The position numbers and the translations under genes are program-made. From Actinoplanes palleronii (lineage in GTDB: Bacteria > Actinomycetota > Actinomycetes > Mycobacteriales > Micromonosporaceae), in NCBI RefSeq assembly GCF_016862315.1, contig NZ_BOMS01000045.1, positions 62,001 through 126,000 on the forward strand: 64,000 nucleotides of DNA. The letters run 5' to 3'. Positions within the stretch are counted from its first letter, which is position 1; every line of letters starts with the position of its first letter. Below are positions 8,358 to 15,880 of the stretch, one piece after another. A model generated the notes under the pieces. It saw only the letters and a program-made list of their open reading frames with translations. It searched no databases and was not told the DNA's origin.

Positions 8358-8732
8358 TCACCAGTCGCGCCAGCTGTCGGTGAGCTCGGCGCGGTCGATC
8401 CCGCGGCGGGTGGCCAGGGCGGTGACGTCGATGCCGGCTCTGTCGAGGACGTGGTCGAGGTATTCGGCGAGCTCCTCGCGCTCGATGGTGTCGATGCCCT
8501 CGTCGGCCTGGTTGAGGGCGGTGACGACGTGCTCGACGGTGGCCCAGATCTGCTCGTCGGTGGCGGCCGGGGTGAGGGCGCGGACCTCGGCCTCGTAGCC
8601 GGCCAGGGCCTGGTCGACGGCGGCGATGAAGGCCGGGTCGATGTCGACGGCGTAGGACTCGCCGGGGCGCACACCGGCGGCCTCGGCCGCGGTTTTCGCG
8701 TTCTGCCAGGTCTGGCTGGGGCGTTCGGTCAT
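8358..8732 (-). CDS. Hypothetical protein, 124 aa, acidic helical
   Basis: I do not recognise this family. The protein is soluble, acidic and probably mostly helical, with no signal peptide or membrane segment. Segments such as EELAEYLDHVLDRAGIDVTA and DEQIWATVEHVVTALNQADE look like compact helices. It lies just downstream of the second GNAT gene on the same strand (22-nt gap) and might be cotranscribed. Confidence 0.65.
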   Translation of the reverse strand: MTERPSQTWQNAKTAAEAAGVRPGESYAVDIDPAFIAAVDQALAGYEAEVRALTPAATDEQIWATVEHVVTALNQADEGIDTIEREELAEYLDHVLDRAGIDVTALATRRGIDRAELTDSWRDW

Positions 8733-8753
8733 GCCGGGAACCCTAGCGGTGCC

Positions 8754-9296
8754 CTACGACATTTCCGGTCGGCCGGGGATCAGGGCGGCGGTGTCCGGCC
8801 AGGCCATGCGCAGCACCTGCGGGGTGCCCTGCAGCACGCCGGCCGGGGCGCCGTCGAAGCGGGTGGTCTCCACGACCGTGGCGCCCATCGCCCGGTAGAA
8901 GCTTTGCGCGGGCTGGTTGACGGCGAACACCCACAGGTACAGCGGGCTGCCCGCGCCGATCGCGGTGGCGGCGCGGGTCAGCAGTTCCCGGCCGAGGCCG
9001 TGGCGTTGCCGGTCGTGCGCGATGTGGATCTCGTCGATCTCGGCGCCCCACTGCGGGTCGGAGCCGGCGACGAAGTGGACGAACCCGGCGAGGTGGCCGT
9101 GGTCGTCGGCGACGATGGTGCGGCGCGGGCCGGGGACGCTGAGCCGGCGGGCCCAGACCGGCAGGCGGTCGGCGAGCGGGTCGCCGTCGAGGAACGTGTC
9201 GGTGAAGCAGCCGCGGAAGTGGCGTTGCCAGCTGTCGGCGTGCAGGGCCGCGATCGCTGCCGCGTCGTCCGGTCCGGCGGGGCGATAGATCGTCAT
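8754..9296 (-). CDS. GNAT family N-acetyltransferase
   Basis: 180-residue acetyltransferase. Motif A is visible in EIHIAHDRQRHGLGRELL (RxxGLG) and the C-terminal NQPAQSFYRAMGATVVE segment is typical of GNAT enzymes with small-molecule or peptide acceptors. Acceptor unknown. It shares little with the GNAT at 7742, so the two are not a recent duplication. Confidence 0.87.
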   Translation of the reverse strand: MTIYRPAGPDDAAAIAALHADSWQRHFRGCFTDTFLDGDPLADRLPVWARRLSVPGPRRTIVADDHGHLAGFVHFVAGSDPQWGAEIDEIHIAHDRQRHGLGRELLTRAATAIGAGSPLYLWVFAVNQPAQSFYRAMGATVVETTRFDGAPAGVLQGTPQVLRMAWPDTAALIPGRPEMS

Positions 9297-9357
9297 GAGG
9301 GGACCCTATCGGCTGTTTTCCGCTGTATGTCACCCGCGTCCGTTTGGCGGTGGCGGT

Positions 9358-9714
9358 TCAGATCCCCAGGGCCGCTTTGACCAGGGCGAGCGCGGTGTCC
9401 GGCGGGATGCCCAGGGCGCGGGTGCTTTCCGCGTACGCGATGGCGGCGGCCTGGGCCCGCCGCGACGTCCCGGTGGCGCGGGCGGTGACCACCGTGCCGA
9501 GCCGGCCTCGGGTTTCGACGAGGCCGGCCTGTTCGAGTTCCTTGTAGGCGCGGGCGACGGTGTTGGCGGCCAGCCCGAGTGTGGTGGCGAGGTGGCGTAC
9601 CGGCGGCAGTTTGGTGCCGGCGGCCAGGGTGCCGTCGGCGGCGAGTGCCGCGATCTGGGTGCGGACCTGCTCGTAGGGCGGGTCGGCTGCGTCCGGGTCG
9701 ATGGTGAGGTTCAT
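9358..9714 (-). CDS. GntR family regulator, YtrA type
   Basis: 118-residue short GntR regulator: an N-terminal winged helix (PPYEQVRTQIAALAADG, then LPPVRHLATTLGLAANTVAR) with only a short helical tail, as in the YtrA subfamily that controls transporter operons. Its ATG overlaps the stop of the upstream MFS gene by 1 nt (TGATG), so it is translationally coupled and probably autoregulates the pair. Confidence 0.88.
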   Translation of the reverse strand: MNLTIDPDAADPPYEQVRTQIAALAADGTLAAGTKLPPVRHLATTLGLAANTVARAYKELEQAGLVETRGRLGTVVTARATGTSRRAQAAAIAYAESTRALGIPPDTALALVKAALGI

Positions 9715-11093
9715 CAGACCAGTGTCGGCGGGGTGTTGCCGGCCGCGACGATGGCGCGCCGGATCGGGACCAGGGCCAGCAGGACGCCGCCGACGAGGAA
9801 GAACACCACGAGCGAGACGATGCCGAGGCGGTAGCTGTCGGTGAGCTGGAAGACCAGGCCGAACAGCAGCGGGCCGAGCCAGCTGGTGCCCTTGTCGCTG
9901 ATCTCGTAGAAGCCGTAGTACTCGCCTTCGCGGCCGTCCGGGATGAGCTGGGAGAACAGGCTGCGGCTCAGGGCCTGGCTGCCGCCGAGGACCAGGCCGA
10001 TCCCGGCGCCGAGGATCATGAAGGGGATCGGGGCGCCGGCCGGGAGCCAGAACGCGGCGATGACCACGCCGAGCCACAGGGCGAGGCTGATCAGGATGGT
10101 GTTGCGGGCGCCGATGCGGGTGGCGAGCGCGCCGAGCAGCAGGGCGCCGCCGAACGCCAGGAACTGCACGATCAGGATCGTGATGATCAGGGTGGACTGT
10201 TCGAGTTTGAGTTCTTCGGTGCCGAACTGGCTGGCCAGGGTGATCACGGTCTGGATGCCGTCGTTGTAGATCAGGTATGCGCCGAGGAAGGCCAGGGTCA
10301 GCGGGTAGGTGCGCATGTGCCGGATGGTGTGCCCGAGCTGTTTGAACCCGTCGGTGAGTACGTTGGCGCCGGGGCTGGTGGCGGCGTCGGCGCCGGGGCG
10401 TTCGCGCAGCCAGAGCAGCGGCAGGACGGTGAACGCGGCCCACCACACGCCGGCCGAGACGATCGACCAGCGGGCCAGGTCGAGGGTGCGTTGCGGGTTG
10501 CCCTCCTCGCTGAGCGCGGTGACGGCGACGAGGTTGAGCAGCAGCAGCAGGCCGCCGCCGAGGTAGCCGATGGCCCAGCCCTTGCTGGAGACCCGGTCGC
10601 GCTGGTCGGGTTCGGCCAGGTGCGGCAGGAACGAGTTGTAGACCACGACGGCGGCGCCGAACGCGATGTTCGCGATCAGGAACAGGATCCCGCCGAGCAG
10701 GTAGCGCTGGCCGGTGACGAACCCCATGGCGATGGTGGCGGCGGCGCCGACGAACGCGGCGCCGGCCAGCAGCGGTTTCTTGCGCGGCGCCCGGTCGCAG
10801 ATCGCGCCCATCACCGGCAGCACGAACACCGTCAGCAGTACGGACAGCGACACGACGTACGGGTAGAAGCTGCCCGCGGCCACGGTGAGCCCGAGCGGGT
10901 GCACCACGGCGTTGCAGTCGTCGGCGTCGATCGCGCAGCCGGCGGCCTGTTCGGTGACCGTGGTCAGGAACGGGCCGAGGAACACGGTGATGACGGTGGT
11001 CTGGAACGCCGAGTTCGCCCAGTCGTAGAGGTACCAGCCGTGCCGCTCGCGTTTACCGGCGGGTACGGGTGTCGGCGTGCCGGTGACGGCCAT
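9714..11093 (-). CDS. MFS transporter, UMF1/Atg22-like
   Basis: 459-residue major facilitator with about 12 membrane helices. The N-terminal WYLYDWANSAFQTTVITVFL and the GGSQALSRSLFSQLIP segment are hallmarks of the UMF1 (Atg22-like) family, some of whose members are proposed amino-acid or metabolite effluxers. I preferred the ATG at 11093 (MAVTGTPT) to the longer frame starting at 11162. Coupled to the downstream GntR gene. Confidence 0.88.
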   Translation of the reverse strand: MAVTGTPTPVPAGKRERHGWYLYDWANSAFQTTVITVFLGPFLTTVTEQAAGCAIDADDCNAVVHPLGLTVAAGSFYPYVVSLSVLLTVFVLPVMGAICDRAPRKKPLLAGAAFVGAAATIAMGFVTGQRYLLGGILFLIANIAFGAAVVVYNSFLPHLAEPDQRDRVSSKGWAIGYLGGGLLLLLNLVAVTALSEEGNPQRTLDLARWSIVSAGVWWAAFTVLPLLWLRERPGADAATSPGANVLTDGFKQLGHTIRHMRTYPLTLAFLGAYLIYNDGIQTVITLASQFGTEELKLEQSTLIITILIVQFLAFGGALLLGALATRIGARNTILISLALWLGVVIAAFWLPAGAPIPFMILGAGIGLVLGGSQALSRSLFSQLIPDGREGEYYGFYEISDKGTSWLGPLLFGLVFQLTDSYRLGIVSLVVFFLVGGVLLALVPIRRAIVAAGNTPPTLV

Positions 11094-11335
11094 CGTGTGC
11101 GCTCCTGGGTGTGGGTCGGTGCGCGCACATGATGCCATCCGCGCGCCCGTGAGGGGACCCATGACGTGGTGCGGAATTCCCTAACGGATGCTCAGGTGCC
11201 TGGAATTCAGGCGGCGTTCACCGCCCGGTGGAACGTGCCCGTCGCATCGAAGGCCCTTGCGTGCAGCATTGCTCAATGACAAGGTGTCGTTAAGGCAGTG
11301 GCGCTGCGACTAGTCACGGAAGGGTGGGGTGGAAC

Positions 11336-11931
11336 ATGAAGGTCACCCGGATCGCCTATTCCCATCACCTGAACACCGGCAAGTACCTGGCACTGTCCGA
11401 GCAAGCCCGGCGCCTTGGACGGGTCCGTTCCGAGGTGTGGCAGCGGTACGGGTCGTTGGCGGGACTGGGGCGGACCGATCGTCAGATCCGCGACCAGTGG
11501 CTGGCCGACGGCACCTACCGTCAGTTCGGTGTTCTGACCACACCGTGGAAGGAAACCGTCCGCAGCGTCATGGATGACATCGCCGCTGCCCGGGCCCCGG
11601 CCGCTGGGCCACGGATCGATTCCTGGCCCGGCAGATGCGCAAGCATTGGCGGCGCGGTCACAACCGGACGTATGACCAGATCGTCGTGCGGGCTGATGAC
11701 TGCACCACGAGGACCGATCCCTCCGGTCGACTGTGGCTCTCCGTTCCGGGTCTTCACCGTGGCCAGCGGATTCGCATCCCGTTGAACACCACCGTGGCAC
11801 CGGCGGGAACTTTGCGACTGATCGTGGCAGCGGGCCGGGTCGAGGTTCACTACCAGGTCGATGCGGCGGCCATCCGGAAGCAGACCCGGATCACTGTTCA
11901 CCGGGTGTCCACCAGCGAGCCAGGGCGCTGA
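11336..11931 (+). pseudogene. TnpB-like (IS200/IS605-type) relic, frameshifted and truncated
   Basis: The first piece (MKVTRIAYSHHLNTGKYLAL onward, to about 11620) matches the N-terminus of actinobacterial TnpB-like proteins. The sense then moves to the +2 frame, where FLARQMRKHWRRGHNRTYDQ continues the same protein. It stops near 11890-11931 before any RuvC-like catalytic motif. The last ~40 nt overlap the 3' end of the opposite-strand acidic-protein gene, so the join to host DNA is around 11885. No TnpA partner is visible. A dead relic. Confidence 0.75.
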
Positions 11932-12376
11932 TCGCGGGGTCGTCGGAGGCGGCCAGGGTGGCCCACGGGTCGGCGCCGTCGGGGATCTCGACGCCGGCGT
12001 GCGCGGCCAGGGTCAGCGGGTCGACGGTTTCCAGCGGCGGGGTGTAGGTGTCGGCGCTGCCCAGGGTGGTGGCGTCGACCCAGGGGAAGCCGTCGACCGG
12101 TTCGGGCAGGTCGCCGACGTCGAGGGCGGGCGGGAAGTCGTCGGTGGCCGGGACGGTGTCGTGTGCGTCGTCGGGCAGGTCGTGGCCGTCGTCGTCGAGC
12201 GGGTCGTGGTGGGTGAGGTCGTGGTGGTCGAGCTCGGGCAGCTCGTGCAGGTCCGGGTCGTGGTCGGGTACCGGCACGTCGGGGAGTTCGTGGGTGTCGG
12301 GCAGGTCGTGGGTCTCGCCGAAGTCGGGCAGCCCGTCATCGTCGTGGTGGTCGAACCCGCCCCAGTGGTCGGTCAT
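11891..12376 (-). CDS. Acidic, low-complexity Asp/His-rich protein in dynamin operon
   Basis: 161 residues. The first ~90 are extremely rich in Asp, His, Pro and Leu (HELPDVPVPDHDPDLHELPE and similar imperfect repeats), so probably disordered and possibly metal-binding. The C-terminal ~60 residues look folded (ADPWATLAASDDPAISALAR). Its ATG overlaps the stop of the preceding dynamin-like gene by 4 nt (ATGA), so it belongs to that operon. Function unknown; a charge-rich partner of the GTPases is my inference. Confidence 0.8.
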   Translation of the reverse strand: MTDHWGGFDHHDDDGLPDFGETHDLPDTHELPDVPVPDHDPDLHELPELDHHDLTHHDPLDDDGHDLPDDAHDTVPATDDFPPALDVGDLPEPVDGFPWVDATTLGSADTYTPPLETVDPLTLAAHAGVEIPDGADPWATLAASDDPAISALARWWTPGEQ

Positions 12377-14181
12377 GATGACTGCCTTTCGTCGTCGATC
12401 GGTGCCGGTGTCAGGGCGCGTGCCCGCAGCAGGGCCTCGTCGGCCTGCCGGAGTCGTACGCGGACGGTGTCGAGTTCGTGCTGGGCTGCGGCGCGCCGTT
12501 TGGCGCGGCCGGACGCGTCCTCGGCGGCGGCCGCGTCGATCTCGGCGATCTGGGCGTCCAGGTCGCGCAGCCGGCGCTGGGCGGCGTCGTCGAGGGCGAC
12601 GGAGAGCGCGTACTGCAGGTCGGTGAACCGGACGGTGATCTCGTCGGCGAGGGCGGCGCGGGCTTCGGCGAGCACGTCGCGCAGCCAGGTGCGGGCGTGC
12701 TGGCGGTCGCTGTGCACGCGGCGGCGGTAGAGCACGTAGCCGCCGGCGGCCAGGCCGAGGCCGAGGCCGGCGACCGGGACGAGCAGGCCGCCGGCGACGC
12801 CGAGCACGGACATGCCGAGGGCGGCGCCGCGGCCGGCCATGAACGCGATGCCGCCGGCGGACAGGGCGATGAGCATGTTGTCGCCGGAGCCGTCGCGCGG
12901 CGGGGTGGCGGCGAGCACGTGCCGCAACGTCGCGTTGATCTTGCCGAGGACGGCGTCGCGGTCGTCGGCGTCGACCGCGCTGGTCAGCACGGTCTCGGCG
13001 ACCTGACCGAAGGTGATCTCGAGGCGTTCGGAGAGTTCGGCGGCCAGGGCCTGCAGGTGCAGGTCGAGGTCGTCGGGCAGTTTGGCCAGTTGGTCGCCGC
13101 GCAGTTTCTCGATCCGGACGCTGAGGTCCTGCTGGATCTCGGCGGCCCGGCTGCGCAGGGCGCCGACGGTGGCCACCCGGGCGCGCTGGACCTCGGCGTT
13201 GAGCAGCAGGGTCCACTGGCGGGCCTCGGTGCGTTTGCGGGCGCCGAGGTCGGCGCGGTCGGTGCGCAGCTGGGCCTGGCGGGCCGGGTCGGCGGTGGCG
13301 GCCTGCACCTTGGCGTCGGCGAGGGTGTCCAGGCGGGCGAGTTCGCCGCGGGCGGCGCGCAGCACGTTGGCCAGTTGCAGCTGGTGGCCGCGGCCGGCGA
13401 GTTCGATCAGGGCGTGTTGCAGGCCGGGGATCTGCGAGGCGTCGGCCAGTGTGCTCTGCTGGGCGCCGGTGGCGGCCAGGGCGAGTTCGGCGAGCCGGGC
13501 GGAGACCGGGAACCAGGGTGCGGCGGCGAAGCGGGGGGCGTGGGCCTGCAGCAGGGCGCGGTTGTCGTCGGCGATGCGCCGCCACTGCGGATACGCGTCG
13601 ATCTTGGTGAGGGCGAAGACGACGGCGTCGACGCGGGCGGCGGCCTGGGCCAGGAAGTCCAGTTCGGGCTGGGACAGCGGGGCGGACGCGTCGGCGACGA
13701 ACAGCAGGGCGGTGCCGCGGCGCACCGCGTCGAGGGCGACGGTGGCGTGCACCGGGTCGAGGCCGCCGGCGCCGGGGGTGTCGAGCAGGCTGAGGTACTG
13801 CAGCAGCGGCGCGGGGTGGGTGACCTCGATGCGGCGGGCGCGGCGCCGGCCGGCGGCCCAGTCGGCGAGGTCGTCGACCGGGACCGGTTCGCCGCCCTCG
13901 GGCAGCCAGGCGCGGGCGGCGAAGGCCGGGCCGGGCACGAAGTCGAGGAACGCGGCGGTGGTGACGGCGGCGTCGACCGGTGACAGCCCGGGCACCCCGA
14001 GCAGTGCGTTGACCAGCGAGCTCTTGCCGCGTTTGGTTTCGCCGACGACGACGATGCCGGGGCGGGTCAGCTGGATGCGGCGCAGTTCGGCGAGGTCGGC
14101 GGCGGCGTCCATGTCGGCGGTGCGCAGGTAGGCGAGGGTGTCGCGGACGGCGGCGTCCATGGTGGCGGTCAGGTCGCGCAC
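12373..14181 (-). CDS. Dynamin-like GTPase with membrane hairpin
   Basis: About 602 residues. G1 is GETKRGKSS (47-55), G3 is LLDTPGAGG, and G4 is ALTKIDAY. A helical stalk follows. A hydrophobic double segment (roughly from NMLIALSAGGIAFMAGRGAA to LGLGLAAGGYVLY) should insert into the membrane, then a long coiled C-terminus. This layout fits bacterial dynamin-like proteins (IniA/DynA type) that act in membrane remodelling or septation. I chose the GTG at 14181 because a GGGGG stretch lies upstream; the ATG at 14160 lacks a ribosome-binding site. It overlaps the upstream GTPase gene by 13 nt. Confidence 0.87.
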   Translation of the reverse strand: MRDLTATMDAAVRDTLAYLRTADMDAAADLAELRRIQLTRPGIVVVGETKRGKSSLVNALLGVPGLSPVDAAVTTAAFLDFVPGPAFAARAWLPEGGEPVPVDDLADWAAGRRRARRIEVTHPAPLLQYLSLLDTPGAGGLDPVHATVALDAVRRGTALLFVADASAPLSQPELDFLAQAAARVDAVVFALTKIDAYPQWRRIADDNRALLQAHAPRFAAAPWFPVSARLAELALAATGAQQSTLADASQIPGLQHALIELAGRGHQLQLANVLRAARGELARLDTLADAKVQAATADPARQAQLRTDRADLGARKRTEARQWTLLLNAEVQRARVATVGALRSRAAEIQQDLSVRIEKLRGDQLAKLPDDLDLHLQALAAELSERLEITFGQVAETVLTSAVDADDRDAVLGKINATLRHVLAATPPRDGSGDNMLIALSAGGIAFMAGRGAALGMSVLGVAGGLLVPVAGLGLGLAAGGYVLYRRRVHSDRQHARTWLRDVLAEARAALADEITVRFTDLQYALSVALDDAAQRRLRDLDAQIAEIDAAAAEDASGRAKRRAAAQHELDTVRVRLRQADEALLRARALTPAPIDDERQSS

Positions 14182-15704
14182 GGCCGCGCCCCCTGCTCGT
14201 GCTGGTCGGATGCTGATCGGATCTCCTGGGCCAAGAGTTGGAAGCCGCGGTGTGCGACGTGGGCGAGGCGGGCCTGGGCGGGTCCGGCGCCGTCGACGGC
14301 GTACGCGCGCCAGCGCCCGGCGGCGGTGATCGCGGCGGTGGCCAGGTCGGTGTCGGCGGCCTGGGGCAGGTCGAGGATCCAGCGCGGGTCGGTGGAGGTG
14401 GCCAGCCGGACCAGTTCGGTCTCGCGGTCGGCGGGCAGCCGGACGGCGCCGGTGGCGGCGCGCTGGGCGGCGTCGAGCAGTCGCAGCCGGTGGTAGGCCG
14501 GGTCCTGCAGGACCTGTTCCATGCCGTCGCGGACCCGGGCGCGCAGCTGCGGTTCGCCGGTGTGCCCGGCGATGCGTTCGAGGCGGGTCAGCGCCCAGCC
14601 GGCTTTGATGGCGTCGGAGCGCCAGCCGAACGACTGGTCCAGGCGGTGCCGCAGCCGGGGCATGCCGGACGCGGCGAGCAGGCGCCGGACGAGTTCGCCG
14701 GTGCCGAGGCGCGGTTCGGCGGCCAGCTGGGCGCAGGCGAAGCCGATGCCGTACAGGTCGAGGCGGGTCAGCAGGCGTTCGCGGTGTTCGGCGCCGACCG
14801 GGGCGGGCTGGCTGCGGAACAGGTCGACGGAGATCAGCAGCAGGCTCAGTTCGGTGCCGGGCAGCGCGGCGAGCCGGGCCAGGGCGTCGCGGTCGGTGTC
14901 GGTGAGCCGGCCGGCGCCGGCGGTCTCGGCGAGCAGCCCGGCGATCGGGACGACGTCGCCGACGGTGCGGCGCAGCAGGTGCGCCTGGGACGCGGCGAGG
15001 GGCCCGGCGATCGGCCACGGGTCGTCGGCGCCGCCGGCCAGGGTGTCGATCTTGCCGAGGACGCCGATCGCGTTGATCGGGCTGGCCGCGAGGCGGGCCG
15101 ACGCGTCGTGGAAGGCGTTCAGGGCGTGCAGGTCGTCGGCGCGCACGGCCTGGGTGAACACGTAGATGACGGCTTCGGCGGCGGCGACCTCGGCGGCCGA
15201 GCCGGCGTCGATGCGGTCGTCGAACGGGGCGTCGCCGACGACCTGCTGGGCGCGTTCGCTGGACGCGACGTCGGTGGAGGACAGCCCGGGGGTGTCGACG
15301 ACGGTGAGGGTGCGCAGCCGGTCGTCGGTGAGGGTGACGTCGAGGTAGGCGATCCGGGTGGCCGGGGTGCCGAGCCGGGCCGGGATCATGCCGTCGTCGT
15401 CGAGGGGCAGGCTGTGCCGGGCGCCGTCGCGGGTGACCACGTCGATGCGGTCGGCGGGCCCGTACCGGAACCGGGTCACCACCCTAGTGCACTCGCCGGC
15501 GGCGGTCGGGGCGACGCGCCTGCCGATCAGAGCGTTTACTAGTGTCGACTTTCCGGCTTTCAGACGCCCGGCGATCGCGACGCGTAACGGCTCGTGGAGA
15601 CGGTTTTCGATCTGTCGTAGCTGGCCACCAGCCTGGGAGCCGAAATCCGTGACGATCTCATGACACAGCGTAGCCAGTCTGGCGCTGAGGGGTCCGGTCA
15701 CCAC
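14169..15704 (-). CDS. Dynamin-like GTPase
   Basis: 511 residues. G1 is GRLKAGKST (46-54), G3 is VVDTPGLSS, and G4 is probably LGKID. No clear transmembrane pair is present, so it is likely the soluble partner of the downstream membrane-anchored paralogue. Paired dynamin-like GTPases in one operon are known from mycobacterial IniA/IniC and Streptomyces DynA/DynB. First gene of the operon; divergent from the LuxR-type regulator gene, with a 176-nt shared promoter region. Confidence 0.87.
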   Translation of the reverse strand: MVTGPLSARLATLCHEIVTDFGSQAGGQLRQIENRLHEPLRVAIAGRLKAGKSTLVNALIGRRVAPTAAGECTRVVTRFRYGPADRIDVVTRDGARHSLPLDDDGMIPARLGTPATRIAYLDVTLTDDRLRTLTVVDTPGLSSTDVASSERAQQVVGDAPFDDRIDAGSAAEVAAAEAVIYVFTQAVRADDLHALNAFHDASARLAASPINAIGVLGKIDTLAGGADDPWPIAGPLAASQAHLLRRTVGDVVPIAGLLAETAGAGRLTDTDRDALARLAALPGTELSLLLISVDLFRSQPAPVGAEHRERLLTRLDLYGIGFACAQLAAEPRLGTGELVRRLLAASGMPRLRHRLDQSFGWRSDAIKAGWALTRLERIAGHTGEPQLRARVRDGMEQVLQDPAYHRLRLLDAAQRAATGAVRLPADRETELVRLATSTDPRWILDLPQAADTDLATAAITAAGRWRAYAVDGAGPAQARLAHVAHRGFQLLAQEIRSASDQHEQGARPCAT

Positions 15705-15880
15705 GACTCGTCAGCTGAGCACACCGTCAGCGACAATGTGCAGAACGCGGCAGTCGACGTCACGTACGGGGCCTTTCTCGCTGGGGAGCAGGATGCGATC
15801 ACCTGCCCGCAGCACAGCCTACGGACGCGGATGCCACGTGCGGGATCCCGAGTTCGTGCCAGGCAACGAGGAGGACACTA

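Noticed and set aside
11094..11335. Left end of the IS element upstream of the TnpB relic
   Set aside because: Small inverted repeats occur but none could be tied to a known IS200/IS605 end, so no boundary is claimed.
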